Translations under genes and position numbers: made by a program
DNA from: Gammaproteobacteria bacterium
GTDB taxonomy: Bacteria; Pseudomonadota; Gammaproteobacteria; Steroidobacterales; GCA-2729495
DNA length: 64,000 bases
NCBI GenBank assembly: GCA_030583605.1
Contig: CP129466.1
Coordinates: 124,001 to 188,000, forward strand
Reading direction: 5' to 3'
The notes under the pieces: model-generated
What the model saw: only the letters and a program-made list of their open reading frames with translations
Told to the model about the DNA's origin: nothing
Database searches by the model: none
Part shown: piece after piece, positions 41,801 through 51,242 of the stretch
Layout: each line of letters begins with the position of its first letter
Position numbering within the stretch: the first letter of the stretch is position 1

Positions 41801-42655
41801 CTACCGGAACGCCCCGCTGTGATCGCGAAGGAACTGCGCGAGCGAGATCGGCTTGCGCCCCATCAGGCGCGTGAACGTGTCGGTGACGTGCGGAGCTTCG
41901 CCCTCGGCGATTTCGCGGAAGAGTTCTGAAACCGCGTTGGCGTGCCATTCGTTGGGCAGCACCCGCTTGAGGATCGCGAGATACGCGGCGGGGTCGGCCG
42001 GGACGTAGCGGATCGTCGTCCCCAGTACCTCGCTGAACCGCTCGGCAACCTGGTGAAAGCTGAGCAGCTCCGGCCCCGTGATCTCGTAGCCCTTGCCTTC
42101 GTGGCCGGTGCCAGCGAGCGCCTCGGCCGTGACGGCACCGATGTCGCGGGCGTCGGCCATGGCTGTCCTGCCATCACCCATCGGCAGCGAAAACGACTTG
42201 CTCTCCTTGATCGATTTCGCGCTTCCGAGCAGGTTCTGCATGAAGAAATTGGGCTTGATCATGGTCCACGCCAGGCCGGAGGCGCGGATGTATTCCTCGG
42301 CCGCCCAATGCGCCCGCGGAATGGGCGAGCGCGCCGCGGCAACGGCCTCCATCGAAGACATCTTGACGATGTGACGCACACCGGCCTGCCTGGCCAGGTC
42401 GACGAGCTGTTTTTCGAGTTCGAGCTGGCGCTGGCTGTTCGGCAACAGGATCAGCAATCGCTCGACATCGGCCATTGCGCGCGTGACGCTGGCAGGATCG
42501 GTTACATCGCCGGACGCGAGTTCGATGCCGGCCGCTTTCAACGCCGTCGCTTTCTCGGCGTTGCGTACCAGCGCCCGCACTTTCGCGCCCTTCGCCGCGA
42601 GCGCCCTGGCGGTCTCGCTGCCGGTCTTGCCGGTCGCGCCTGTCAGCAGAATCAT
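41801..42655 (-). CDS. NmrA-like NAD(P)-binding SDR protein
   Basis: 284-residue atypical short-chain dehydrogenase of the NmrA/QorB group. The Rossmann motif is LLTGATGKTGSETA at the N-terminus, followed by VRALVRNAEKA; the SSMEAV and WTMIKPNFFMQN stretches are typical of QorB-like quinone reductases and redox sensors. ATG 42655 has GGGGAG 8 bases upstream. It may reduce a quinone or sense NADPH; no partner is evident from its neighbours. Confidence 0.87.
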   Translation of the reverse strand: MILLTGATGKTGSETARALAAKGAKVRALVRNAEKATALKAAGIELASGDVTDPASVTRAMADVERLLILLPNSQRQLELEKQLVDLARQAGVRHIVKMSSMEAVAAARSPIPRAHWAAEEYIRASGLAWTMIKPNFFMQNLLGSAKSIKESKSFSLPMGDGRTAMADARDIGAVTAEALAGTGHEGKGYEITGPELLSFHQVAERFSEVLGTTIRYVPADPAAYLAILKRVLPNEWHANAVSELFREIAEGEAPHVTDTFTRLMGRKPISLAQFLRDHSGAFR

Positions 42656-42707
42656 GATTCAGTCTCCCCGGTTGTTCTCGAGATATCGTGGCCGCCCGCC
42701 ACGCGCT

Positions 42708-43424
42708 TCACGCTGCGCAGGCCGCGGCGATCGTATCCTGGATGGCTTCCGCCGCTTTGCGCGGGTCGGTGGCATCGCGGATCGGCCGCCCGACCACGAT
42801 GTGGTCCGCGCCGTCGCGAAAGGCCTGTTCCACGGTGACGACGCGCTTCTGGTCGTCCGTTGGCCGGTTCTCGACCGGGCGTATGCCGGGAGTCACCACC
42901 AACAGGCGCCGGTCCACCGCGCGGCGCAGCGCCGGTAACTCGAGCCCGGAAGCAACCACGCCATCGCAGCCCGCCTCGAGCGCGCGGCGGGCGCGGGACA
43001 GCACGAGTTTCTCGACGTCGCAGGCGAAGCCGAGGTCGTCGAGATCGCCGCGGTCGAGGCTGGTAAGCACCGTGACCGCGAGAATCTTCAATTCGCCCTT
43101 CGCGGCGGCAGCCGCTTCCATGATGGCCTGGTTGCCGTGAACCGTCGCAAACGTCGCCCCGTGCCGGGCGAGCCCGCGTACTGCCGCCCCGACCGTGGCC
43201 GGCACATCGAAAAACTTCAGGTCGGCGAACACCTTGTTGCCGCGCGCGACCAGCCAGTCGAGCAACTCGAAATAGCCACCGGAGGTCATGAGCTCCAGGC
43301 CGAGCTTGTAGAAGCGCACCGCGTCGCCGAGGCGCCCGGCGAGTTGCCGCGCCTGCGTCGGGTCGGGCACGTCCATCGCGAATATCAGGCGATCGCGGAC
43401 ATCGATCGTGGTGTGGCTGGTCAC
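42708..43424 (-). CDS. pyrF: Orotidine-5'-phosphate decarboxylase
   Basis: 238-residue enzyme of pyrimidine synthesis turning OMP into UMP. The catalytic DxKxxD motif is ADLKFFDVPATV; phosphate-binding VTPGIRP and VGRPIRDATDP complete the barrel. GTG 43424 is chosen to fit family length, though it lacks a good ribosome site; a GTG at 43499 in the same frame would add 25 residues of unlikely sequence. It lies 52 bases after the SDR gene start, on the same strand. Confidence 0.93.
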   Translation of the reverse strand: MTSHTTIDVRDRLIFAMDVPDPTQARQLAGRLGDAVRFYKLGLELMTSGGYFELLDWLVARGNKVFADLKFFDVPATVGAAVRGLARHGATFATVHGNQAIMEAAAAAKGELKILAVTVLTSLDRGDLDDLGFACDVEKLVLSRARRALEAGCDGVVASGLELPALRRAVDRRLLVVTPGIRPVENRPTDDQKRVVTVEQAFRDGADHIVVGRPIRDATDPRKAAEAIQDTIAAACAA

Positions 43425-43509
43425 TCGGGTGCAATCCGGCTCGACGCTGATCGGGGCAGCGGGGCTGCCGATGCTAGCCGGACACCGGGGGACAGTCACC
43501 TGTTGACAC

Positions 43510-44664
43510 TCACCACTCCAGGTGCGGATCCACCAGGCGCCGGTAGGCGGACACCGCGTAGCGGTCGGTCATGCCGGAAACGTAGTCGGCAACGGCCCGG
43601 GCCCGGCCCGCCTGCCCGTCGCGGCGCTGCCAGGCGAGCGCGCGGGTGGCGTGCTCCTTCGGCATGGCTTTCGGGTCATCGAGATAACGGTCGAACAACG
43701 CCGCGAGAATGGACCTGGCGCGGCGGTTCATCGCCACCACCCGTTCGTGCCGGTACAGGCGCTGGCGCAGAAAGGCCTTCAGCTCCTCGTGCTCCCGCCG
43801 GACCTCCCCGCTCAGCCCAATCAGCGGCTGGCGCCGGGCGCGCACCGCCTCGAGCGACGCGGCGGCTGCGCCCGCGATGTTGCAGCGGCTGGTCTCGATG
43901 AGATCCGTGACGACATGATCGATCATCCGCCGCACGGTCTCGTGGATCAGGATGCGGCGGCCGCCGCGCCGGTGCGCGGCCCGAAGCCGCGAAAAATGGC
44001 GCCGGAAGAGCGCGACCTCCTCCAGGTCCACGATGCGCAGCAGGCCCGCCCGCAACCCGTCGTCCATGTCGTGATTGCTGTAGGCGATCTCGTCGGCGAC
44101 GTTGGCAAGCTGCGCCTCGAGACTCGGCTGGCGCCGCTCGATGAAGCGTCGCCCCAGCTCGCCGAGCTGCACTGCATTCGCCTGCGAGCAGTGCTTGAGA
44201 ATGCCCTCGCGGGTTTCGAAGGTCAGATTCAGGCCGGGAAACGCCAGGTAGCGCTGTTCGATTTCGTCGACGACGCGCAGCGACTGCAGGTTGTGCTCGA
44301 AGCCGCCCCAGGGCCTCATGCAGCGGTTGAGTGCCTCCTGCCCGGAGTGGCCGAAAGGCGTGTGGCCGAGATCGTGTGCCAGGCAGATCGCCTCGGTGAG
44401 ATGCGGCTCCAGGCCAAGGCCGGCAGCCACGGTGCGCGCGATCTGTGCGACTTCCAGCGAGTGCGTCAGGCGCGTGCGGTACAGATCGCCCTCGTGGTTG
44501 ACGAACACCTGCGTCTTGTACACGAGCCGGCGAAACGCGGCGCAGTGCACGATGCGGTCGCGATCGCGCTGGAACATCCCGCGGTAGGGATGCGGTGACT
44601 CAGGGTAACGACGCCCGCGACTGGTCGCTTCGCTCGCCGCGCAGGGGTGCGCGGGGACCGTCAC
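43510..44664 (-). CDS. dGTPase-like dNTP triphosphohydrolase
   Basis: About 384-residue HD-domain enzyme that cuts dNTPs to nucleoside and triphosphate. The metal-binding HD motif is HDLGHTPFGH, with RLTHSLEVAQ ahead of it; the family N-terminus SRGRRYPESPHPYRGMFQRD and FRRLVYKTQVF are present. It belongs to the 'dgt-like' short group rather than E. coli Dgt (505 residues). GTG 44664 was chosen from that N-terminal motif; the frame stays open to 44880 but with low-complexity sequence. The 272 bases to aroB hold no other gene. Confidence 0.9.
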   Translation of the reverse strand: MTVPAHPCAASEATSRGRRYPESPHPYRGMFQRDRDRIVHCAAFRRLVYKTQVFVNHEGDLYRTRLTHSLEVAQIARTVAAGLGLEPHLTEAICLAHDLGHTPFGHSGQEALNRCMRPWGGFEHNLQSLRVVDEIEQRYLAFPGLNLTFETREGILKHCSQANAVQLGELGRRFIERRQPSLEAQLANVADEIAYSNHDMDDGLRAGLLRIVDLEEVALFRRHFSRLRAAHRRGGRRILIHETVRRMIDHVVTDLIETSRCNIAGAAAASLEAVRARRQPLIGLSGEVRREHEELKAFLRQRLYRHERVVAMNRRARSILAALFDRYLDDPKAMPKEHATRALAWQRRDGQAGRARAVADYVSGMTDRYAVSAYRRLVDPHLEW

Positions 44665-44936
44665 CCTGTGCCCGCTGACGGCAGGAACAGGCCCAGGCAG
44701 TTTTCTTTGGTTCTGCGCCGACCTGCGCGGACGGGGCGGCGTCGCGACGGAGTCGATGTGTTGATCCCGCGCGGTGGTGGCTCGCGGAGACGCTGCGCCG
44801 GGACGCTTGCTACGGCCGTCCATGGCCTGTGCGCGCTCGGGTTGCGCCCGCGCGCCGCATCCTGCTGCGCGCGGCTCCACACGCCCGTTGCACCGCCCCG
44901 GCCAGCAGCGTCACGGGGCGAAAGGCGTCTTTCCCC

Positions 44937-46016
44937 TTACGACGCGACTTCGGCACGCACGAAGCCCTGCAATTCCTGGATCGGGAACTCGGCCGTCACG
45001 CGCGCGTTGCCGATCACCGGCAGCAGTACCAGCCGGATCTGGCCGGCGAGCACTTTCTTGTCCATCGCCATCGCGGCGAGGAACTCCTCCGGATGCACCC
45101 TGGGCGGCTGCACGGGGAGTTTCAACTGCTGCAGCAGGCCGGTGACGCGCCCGACGTCTGGCGCCGGCAGCAGCCCGAGGCGATGCGAGAAGCGTGCCGC
45201 CATGGCCATGCCGGCCGCCACCGCCTCGCCGTGCAGCCACTCGCCGTAGCCGGCACAGACCTCGATTGCGTGGCCGAAGGTATGGCCGAAGTTGAGCAGC
45301 GCCCGGCGGCCGCGCTCACGCTCGTCGCCCGCCACGATCTCGGCCTTCAGCTCGCAGGAACGGCGAATCACCTGGTGCATGGCGCCGGCCTCGCGCGCGA
45401 GCAGCGCCCCGGCATGTTCCTCGAGCCAGGCGCAGAACCGCCCATCCGCGATCAGCGCGCATTTCGCCACCTCGGCCAGGCCGGCCGACAGCTCCCGGTC
45501 GGGCAGCGTGTGCAGGGTGTCGGAATCGGAGAGTACACACAGCGGCTGGTGGAACGCGCCGACCAGGTTCTTGCCGCCCGGATGATTGACACCAGTTTTG
45601 CCACCAACCGAGGAGTCCACCTGGGCCAGCAGTGTCGTGGGCACCTGGATGAAGTCGATGCCCCGCTGGTAGATCGCGGCCGCGAATCCGGCGATGTCGC
45701 CGACAACCCCGCCGCCCAGCGCGAGCACAACGCCATCGCGCGCGATGCGATGACCGACGAGCGCGTCGAGCACGGTTTCGGTGGTGACGAGATTCTTGTG
45801 TGCCTCGCCATCGGGAAGGATCACGGAGCTGACCCGCCCCCTGGTCAGCATGCCGCGCAACCGCCCCTCGTAGAGCGGGCCAACCGTGGTGTTGGTCACG
45901 ATCAGCGCATCACGGCCGCGCAGGTGCGCGTCGAGGAGTCCCGCACGGCCGAGCAACCCGCTACCGATATAGATCGGGTAGCCGCGCTCACCGAGATCGA
46001 CGGTGATGGTCATCAT
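44937..46016 (-). CDS. aroB: 3-Dehydroquinate synthase
   Basis: 359-residue shikimate-pathway enzyme that converts DAHP to 3-dehydroquinate with NAD and a metal. Clear motifs: GGGVVGDIAGFAAAIYQRG, TTLLAQVDSSVGGKTGVNHP, and the metal-binding FGHTFGHAIE and GEAVAAGM histidine regions. ATG 46016 (or 46013) is used. aroK is 180 bases upstream, the usual aroK-aroB order downstream of the pilus genes. Confidence 0.97.
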   Translation of the reverse strand: MMTITVDLGERGYPIYIGSGLLGRAGLLDAHLRGRDALIVTNTTVGPLYEGRLRGMLTRGRVSSVILPDGEAHKNLVTTETVLDALVGHRIARDGVVLALGGGVVGDIAGFAAAIYQRGIDFIQVPTTLLAQVDSSVGGKTGVNHPGGKNLVGAFHQPLCVLSDSDTLHTLPDRELSAGLAEVAKCALIADGRFCAWLEEHAGALLAREAGAMHQVIRRSCELKAEIVAGDERERGRRALLNFGHTFGHAIEVCAGYGEWLHGEAVAAGMAMAARFSHRLGLLPAPDVGRVTGLLQQLKLPVQPPRVHPEEFLAAMAMDKKVLAGQIRLVLLPVIGNARVTAEFPIQELQGFVRAEVAS

Positions 46017-46196
46017 GGCAAGAATGGTAACGCAGCATCCGCGCAACCGCCCGGAAAGCGGCATCGGCCGGGGGAATCTCGCCGCGACATCCCTGTCGCG
46101 GCTCGAATCGGCCTCGGGCTCGCTCCCGCTCCTGCTGCGCTCGCCCTCCACGCCCCCCGTCCGATGCCGCTTTCCGCGCGAACGGAAACCGTGGTG

Positions 46197-46730
46197 TTAC
46201 GTTTCGTTCGTTCCCGGCTCGGCGAGGCGGCGGCGGATCTCCCGCGTAACGGCGCTGATGCGCCGGCCGTCGGTCTCCACCGTCAGGTCGGCGATCTCCC
46301 GGTACTGCGGCTCGCGCACAGCCATCAGCGCTTCGAGGATCTCCCGCGGGTCGCCACCCTTGAGCATTGGCCGCGCGGCGCCGCCGCGCGTGCGCCGTAG
46401 CTGCTGATCCACGGAGGCATGCAGATAGACGACCCGCCCGCGCGCAGCCAGGTGCCTGCGGTTGACGGAGTCCTGGGCCGCGCCGCCGCCGGTGGCCAGC
46501 ACGATACGGGAGCGCTGCGTGAGCTCATCGAGCACCTGCCGCTCGCGCGCGCGGAAACCCGCCTCGCCCTCGCGCTCGAAGATGTAGGGAATATCCACCC
46601 CGGTGCGGGCCTCGATCACCTCGTCGCTGTCGAGGAACTCCAGGCCGAGCTCCTCGGCGAGCTTGCGCCCGATCGCCGACTTGCCGGCACCCATCGGCCC
46701 GATCAGAAAAATGCTGGTGGTGGCTTCCAT
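46197..46730 (-). CDS. aroK: Shikimate kinase
   Basis: 177-residue kinase phosphorylating shikimate. The P-loop is GPMGAGKSAIGR, the shikimate-binding part DSDEVIEARTG and FRARERQVL, and the ATGGGAA motif follows. The lid region carries RTRGGAARPML. AroK normally follows pilQ directly; here the Ig-like lipoprotein gene, a terminator and REP repeats intervene, so it probably has its own promoter. Confidence 0.96.
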   Translation of the reverse strand: MEATTSIFLIGPMGAGKSAIGRKLAEELGLEFLDSDEVIEARTGVDIPYIFEREGEAGFRARERQVLDELTQRSRIVLATGGGAAQDSVNRRHLAARGRVVYLHASVDQQLRRTRGGAARPMLKGGDPREILEALMAVREPQYREIADLTVETDGRRISAVTREIRRRLAEPGTNET

Positions 46731-46813
46731 GCGCCGGATTGTAGCGGGAGCGTTGTGGCGGCACCCGGTGGAAACGTGCCGGACATGACTACTGCTGCTT
46801 ACCCACCGGAATG

Positions 46814-46896
46814 GTCGCGGCTGGCGCCGCTCCTACATCGCCATGGTCACCGCTGCGGGTCAGGCTCGCCATTGTAGGAGCGACGCAAGTCGCGAT
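46814..46896. repeat. Inverted pair of REP elements
   Basis: The core ending GCCGCTCCTACA (46814-46836) and its inverted partner TGTAGGAGCGAC (46874-46896) form a BIME-like head-to-head pair between aroK and the terminator of the Ig-like lipoprotein gene. It is the same REP family as the 126-bp units. Confidence 0.75.
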
Positions 46897-46940
46897 CCGA
46901 CGCCCCTGCCGCTCGTGTCAAAGATGCCGGAGTTGGCACA

Positions 46941-46974
46941 GCCAAAACGAAGAGCCGGCCCGAAGGCCGGCTCT
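46941..46974 (-). terminator. Terminator after the pil/Ig-lipoprotein unit
   Basis: Minus strand: 10-bp stem AGAGCCGGCC/GGCCGGCTCT with a TTCG loop (46951-46974), then TCGTTTTGG. It lies 25 bases past the lipoprotein stop and separates the pil unit from aroK. Confidence 0.85.
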
Positions 46975-46998
46975 GTCAGATGGCCTGCCAACCGACGA

Positions 46999-48927
46999 TC
47001 AGTTGGTGTTGGAACAATCGGGAACGGTTCCGAACGGGCTGAAGACTCCGGGCGGAGATGCGTTCTCGTTATTCAGGTCTTCGGCTTTCGCATCGAGCAG
47101 GAAGGTTTGCGAGCGGGCGAACTCGGTGCCAGAAACGCTGGCCTTGGCTTCGATCCGCGCCATGACCCACAGATTGTGGTCCTGCGGATAGATCACGCAC
47201 ACGCGCGCCAGACCCTGGGTGTTGGTCGTGACCTGTGCCGAGGTGCCACCGGCACCGGCCGCAGCACAGGGATTGCTCGCCGCCGCGTTGCTCGGCACCG
47301 CGGCGACGGTCGCCACGTTGCCGGCCTCGAGACGACCGCTGGAGTTCAGGTCCTCCCCCAGGTCGAGGATGCCATTACGATTGAGGTCCTCGTCCGGACA
47401 GCGAGCGTAGTTCACGCCCTCGCCGCCGCTGGACCAACCCGAGCCGCTCACGAGCAGGAGCGCGCCCTTGCGATACTCGGTCGAATTCAGGCTGACCTGC
47501 ACGGGCTTGTTGGCCACTGCGTTACCGACGGCGTCGGTGACGATGATGTTCCACTCCTTCGCGAACGTCGCGGTGGTCGGCTCGAAAATGTCGTTACCGG
47601 TACCGAGCGAAATGAACAGGGCTTGCTGAGCCACCGTCAACTGCACCGTATCCTCCGCGATCGGCGCCCCGGCAGGTCCGATATAGGCGCGGATGACGAC
47701 GCCGTTCTGGGCCGTCGCGTTGGAGCCAGCCGTGTAGACACTCTGCGCGGTGCCGAGGCTGTCGGTGAGATCCGTACCGGGCGACACGCCTGGGCTGCCG
47801 CTGGTATCGCTGACGATCTGGAACTGGACCGAGGCGTTCTTGACCAACTGCTGATTGGCGTCACGCACCACGGCCGTCAGGGAGCTTTGTGCGCCGGCCG
47901 GCACCGTGAAGGGAGAGGCCTGCAGATCCAGCGTCGCCGGCACGGTGGCCACGAACTCCAGGTTCAGCGTCGCGGTCGTGTTCGTCGCCGGGTCGCGGGC
48001 CGTGATCACTGCGCTGCCCGCCGTCGTGCTGGTCACCGTTGCCTGCGCGACACCGCCGGAGGTCGCCGTGACCCCGGAAACGGTGCCACGCGTGCTGGAG
48101 AACTGGACCGCGCTGCCGTCGGCCACCGGCGAACCGTTCTGCAGCCAGCGCACCTGGACCACCTGCGGGACATTGAGGTTCACTTCGGCCCCGGCTGCCG
48201 GCGCGATGAACCCGAAGGCGTCACCGGAGATGCTGACGCTGAAGGTCGCCGAAAGACCGAGGGCCGCCGCGGTCAGGGTGTCGCTGTTGCCGGCGCCGCC
48301 ATTACCGGCGGTCAGGGTCGTCGCGGCATTGCCCGAGGAACTGGTCACTGCGCTCGGTGGCGCCACCGCATTGCCGTTCGCCGATGTGAAGGTAATCGTC
48401 TGCCCGGCGATGCCCGCGCCCTCGGAATCCTTGAGGACCGCGGTGTACTGGCCCGAGTTGTTCAGTGCCAGCGCGGTGGGGCCGGTGACCACGAGAGTCG
48501 TACCGACGACGTTGATATTGATGGTCGAAGTGACACCGGACGACGTCGCCGAAGCGCCGGCCGTTGCGGAAACCGTAATCGTGCGGTTGGTCGGATCGAG
48601 GCCGTTGCTCAGCTCCGCAGTAGTCGTACCGCTGGCGTCCGTGGGTGCCGGCGGAAGTATCTGGCCGGACGTCACGCTCATCGACACGGGTGCGTTCGCA
48701 ATCGCATTGTTGTTGGCGTCGCGCACAATGACGGTCAGCGCGACCTTGGAGGCACCGGTCTGATCCGAGGGCAGTTGCATCGAATTCGCGACGATCTGCA
48801 CCGACCCGACCGCCGTGCCCGCTCCGGCACCGCCGCCCGGGCTCAGGATCGTGTTGTCGTCGCTCCCGCAGGATGCGAGCGCGAGCGCTGCCGCTACCAA
48901 CACCAAAATACTTCGCAGTTTCTTCAT
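46999..48927 (-). CDS. Ig-like-domain (invasin/Big-type) lipoprotein
   Basis: 642-residue lipoprotein: lipobox LALASC with Cys about 20, then about five bacterial Ig-like domains of the Big_1/invasin sort. Repeating marks are ALTVIVRDANNNAIANAPVS, YTAVLKDSEGAGIAGQTITF, LTAVVRDANQQLVKNASVQF and WNIIVTDAVGNAVANKPVQV. Near residue 510 is a calcium-loop-like stretch (DLNRNGILDLGEDLN). It starts 41 bases after pilQ on the same strand and ends before a terminator, so it is probably the last gene of the pilus operon. A pilus- or secretin-associated outer-membrane role is inferred. Confidence 0.85.
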   Translation of the reverse strand: MKKLRSILVLVAAALALASCGSDDNTILSPGGGAGAGTAVGSVQIVANSMQLPSDQTGASKVALTVIVRDANNNAIANAPVSMSVTSGQILPPAPTDASGTTTAELSNGLDPTNRTITVSATAGASATSSGVTSTININVVGTTLVVTGPTALALNNSGQYTAVLKDSEGAGIAGQTITFTSANGNAVAPPSAVTSSSGNAATTLTAGNGGAGNSDTLTAAALGLSATFSVSISGDAFGFIAPAAGAEVNLNVPQVVQVRWLQNGSPVADGSAVQFSSTRGTVSGVTATSGGVAQATVTSTTAGSAVITARDPATNTTATLNLEFVATVPATLDLQASPFTVPAGAQSSLTAVVRDANQQLVKNASVQFQIVSDTSGSPGVSPGTDLTDSLGTAQSVYTAGSNATAQNGVVIRAYIGPAGAPIAEDTVQLTVAQQALFISLGTGNDIFEPTTATFAKEWNIIVTDAVGNAVANKPVQVSLNSTEYRKGALLLVSGSGWSSGGEGVNYARCPDEDLNRNGILDLGEDLNSSGRLEAGNVATVAAVPSNAAASNPCAAAGAGGTSAQVTTNTQGLARVCVIYPQDHNLWVMARIEAKASVSGTEFARSQTFLLDAKAEDLNNENASPPGVFSPFGTVPDCSNTN

Positions 48928-48967
48928 GACTTGCGGATCCTATGCCGTGGCCCCTGCGGGGCTCCCT

Positions 48968-51208
48968 TCAGTAAATGCTCGAGCCTTCTTTTAGTATTTT
49001 TGGCGTGACGAAAATGAGCAGCTCCGACTTGTTCGATACCCGGTTAGTGGAGCGGAACAGGTATCCCACCAGCGGAATGTCACCGAGGAACGGCACCTTG
49101 CGCAGGTCGTCGCCCTGTTCGGTTTCATAGATGCCGCCGAGCACGACCGTCTGGCCGTTGTCGACAAGCACCTGTGTTTCCACCGAGCGGGTATCGATAC
49201 TCGGCACCTGACCGCCGCGTTCGTTGGTGATCACCTGACCGACGCTGTCCTTGGTGACCTTCAGATCCATGATGATGCGGTTGTCCGGCGTGATCTGCGG
49301 GGTGACGGTGAGCGAGAGCACCGCTTCCTTGAACTGGGTGGTCGTCGCGCCACTGGACGCCGCTTCCTGGTAGGGAATCTCGACACCCTGCTTGATGAAC
49401 GCTTCCTTCTGGTTCGCCGTGATCACGCGCGGTGAGGAGATCACCTCGCCGCGGCCCTCGGCCTGCAGCGCCGAGAGTTCGAGATCCACGAGGAAATCAT
49501 CGTCGAGCAACGCGACCGCAAGCTGGCCGGCCGGACTCGCCACCGGCAGATTGACGTTGAACCGGTCGTCGAGCGACGGCACTTCAACCGGGAACGGCGT
49601 GCCGTTGTTGTTGATGTTGTCGATGCCTGACTGCACGATGGTGTCCGTGCCGCTGGCGTTGCCGCTCACCGCGAGCAGCCCGTCGCTGCGATCCTTGACC
49701 GCAGTGACACCCCACCGCACGCCGAGATCGCGGCTGAAGTCGTCGCGCACGATGACGATGCGCGACTCGATCAGCACCTGGCGCACCGGGATGTCGAGCG
49801 TCGTGACCAGCCGGCGGATGTCGGCGATACGATCCGCGGTGTCCTGCACCAGCAGCGTGTTGGTGCGTTCGTCGAGCGCCACCGAACCGCGATCCGACAA
49901 CATCGAGTTCTTCGACTTGCCCTTGATGAGATCCGCCAGGTCGCTCGCCTTGGCGTAGTTGACCTGCAGGAACTCCGAAAGCAGGGGCTCGAGTTCCTTG
50001 ATCTCCTTGCGGGCCTCGAGATCGGCCTTCTCGCGCGCCGCAATCTCGTCGGCCGGCGCAATGATCATGACGTTACCGTTCTGGCGCTTGTCGAGCCCCT
50101 TGGTTGCGAGCACGATGTCGAGCGCCTGGTCCCAGGGCACGCTCTGCAGGCGCAAGGTGACGTTGCCCTGCACGGTGTCGGAAACCACGATATTGCGGCC
50201 GCTTACGTCGGCGAGCAGCTGCAGCACCGCGCGTGTTTCGATGTCCTGGAAGTTCAGCGTAAGACGCTCGCCGCTGTAACTCTTGTCTGCGCTGAACAGC
50301 GTGGCTTCCTTCTTCGCCTCGTCCTTGACCACCGGCTGGACTTCGACCGTGAACACCTGGTCGGACTGATAGGCGAGTTCCTCGAAGACGCCGCGGGCAG
50401 CGACGACGATGCGCGCGTCGTTGCCGGCCCGCATGACGCTCACGGTGTTTACGGGCGTGGCGAAATCCGTGACGTCGAGGCGCTTGAGCAGGTTGTCCGG
50501 CAGCTGCGTGTCGGCGAATACCAGCACCACTTCGTCCCCTTCACGACGCACGTCCACCGGCGTTCCGGGATCCGACAGGTTGACCACAACCCGCCCGCCG
50601 CCCTTCTCGCCCCGGCGGAAATCGACGTTCTGGATGCTGCGCCCGCCGGCAGGCGCGGCTGCTGCCGCCGGCGCCGGCGCCGGCGCGGCTGCTGCCGCCG
50701 GCGCTGCGGCAAAGGTCGCGCCGCTGCCCGTGCCACCGAGCGTGACGAAGACGCTGTTGCCGCTGACGCGCGTCTCGTACGGCACCATGGAATCGAGGTT
50801 CAGCACCACGCGGGTACGCCCGCCGGACTCGGCGGCGAGGATCGTGGACAACGGGCCGGTGTTGACCTCGCGACGACGCGCGGGCAAGCCGATGCTGGTA
50901 TTGGCGAGATCGAGTGAAATGCGGGCCGGGTTGTCGATGGTGAAACTCAGCGGTGCCGGAGCCGGGCCCGAGAGCTTCAGTTCGAGCTCGAGCTTGTTCC
51001 CAGGCATGGTCTGCACCTGGATGTCCTCCAGTTGCAGCGCCGGCGCCTGCGCGTAGGCGCGTGCGGCGAGCCCCCCGGCCAGCGTCGCCGCGACCATGGT
51101 CACGACCATCGCGGCGAACGATCGCCGCAGCGTGCCACCCGTGATCGCATGCACGCGCCCGCAGGCGGCATGCGCCGGGAAAATTCTCGTTGCCCTAGCC
51201 GTGATCAT
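48968..51208 (-). CDS. pilQ: Type IV pilus secretin PilQ
   Basis: 746-residue outer-membrane secretin through which the pilus passes. After a signal peptide (VATLAGGLAARAYA) come AMIN domains, an Ala/Pro-rich linker coded by short DNA repeats near 50640-50720, the STN/N0 domain (LNFQDIETRAVLQLLADVSG), N1 (FLQVNYAKASDLADLIKG) and the secretin domain (RVITANQKEAFIKQG, VLVDNGQTVVLGGIYE, VPFLGDIPLVGYLFR). GGGAG precedes ATG 51208. It follows pilP by 34 bases. Confidence 0.97.
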   Translation of the reverse strand: MITARATRIFPAHAACGRVHAITGGTLRRSFAAMVVTMVAATLAGGLAARAYAQAPALQLEDIQVQTMPGNKLELELKLSGPAPAPLSFTIDNPARISLDLANTSIGLPARRREVNTGPLSTILAAESGGRTRVVLNLDSMVPYETRVSGNSVFVTLGGTGSGATFAAAPAAAAAPAPAPAAAAAPAGGRSIQNVDFRRGEKGGGRVVVNLSDPGTPVDVRREGDEVVLVFADTQLPDNLLKRLDVTDFATPVNTVSVMRAGNDARIVVAARGVFEELAYQSDQVFTVEVQPVVKDEAKKEATLFSADKSYSGERLTLNFQDIETRAVLQLLADVSGRNIVVSDTVQGNVTLRLQSVPWDQALDIVLATKGLDKRQNGNVMIIAPADEIAAREKADLEARKEIKELEPLLSEFLQVNYAKASDLADLIKGKSKNSMLSDRGSVALDERTNTLLVQDTADRIADIRRLVTTLDIPVRQVLIESRIVIVRDDFSRDLGVRWGVTAVKDRSDGLLAVSGNASGTDTIVQSGIDNINNNGTPFPVEVPSLDDRFNVNLPVASPAGQLAVALLDDDFLVDLELSALQAEGRGEVISSPRVITANQKEAFIKQGVEIPYQEAASSGATTTQFKEAVLSLTVTPQITPDNRIIMDLKVTKDSVGQVITNERGGQVPSIDTRSVETQVLVDNGQTVVLGGIYETEQGDDLRKVPFLGDIPLVGYLFRSTNRVSNKSELLIFVTPKILKEGSSIY

Positions 51209-51242
51209 CGTAAATTACTCCCACGCTCTCCCGTTGGGGGCA

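Noticed and set aside
43425..43499. Longer pyrF start
   Set aside because: Adds 25 residues absent from the family and with no ribosome site.
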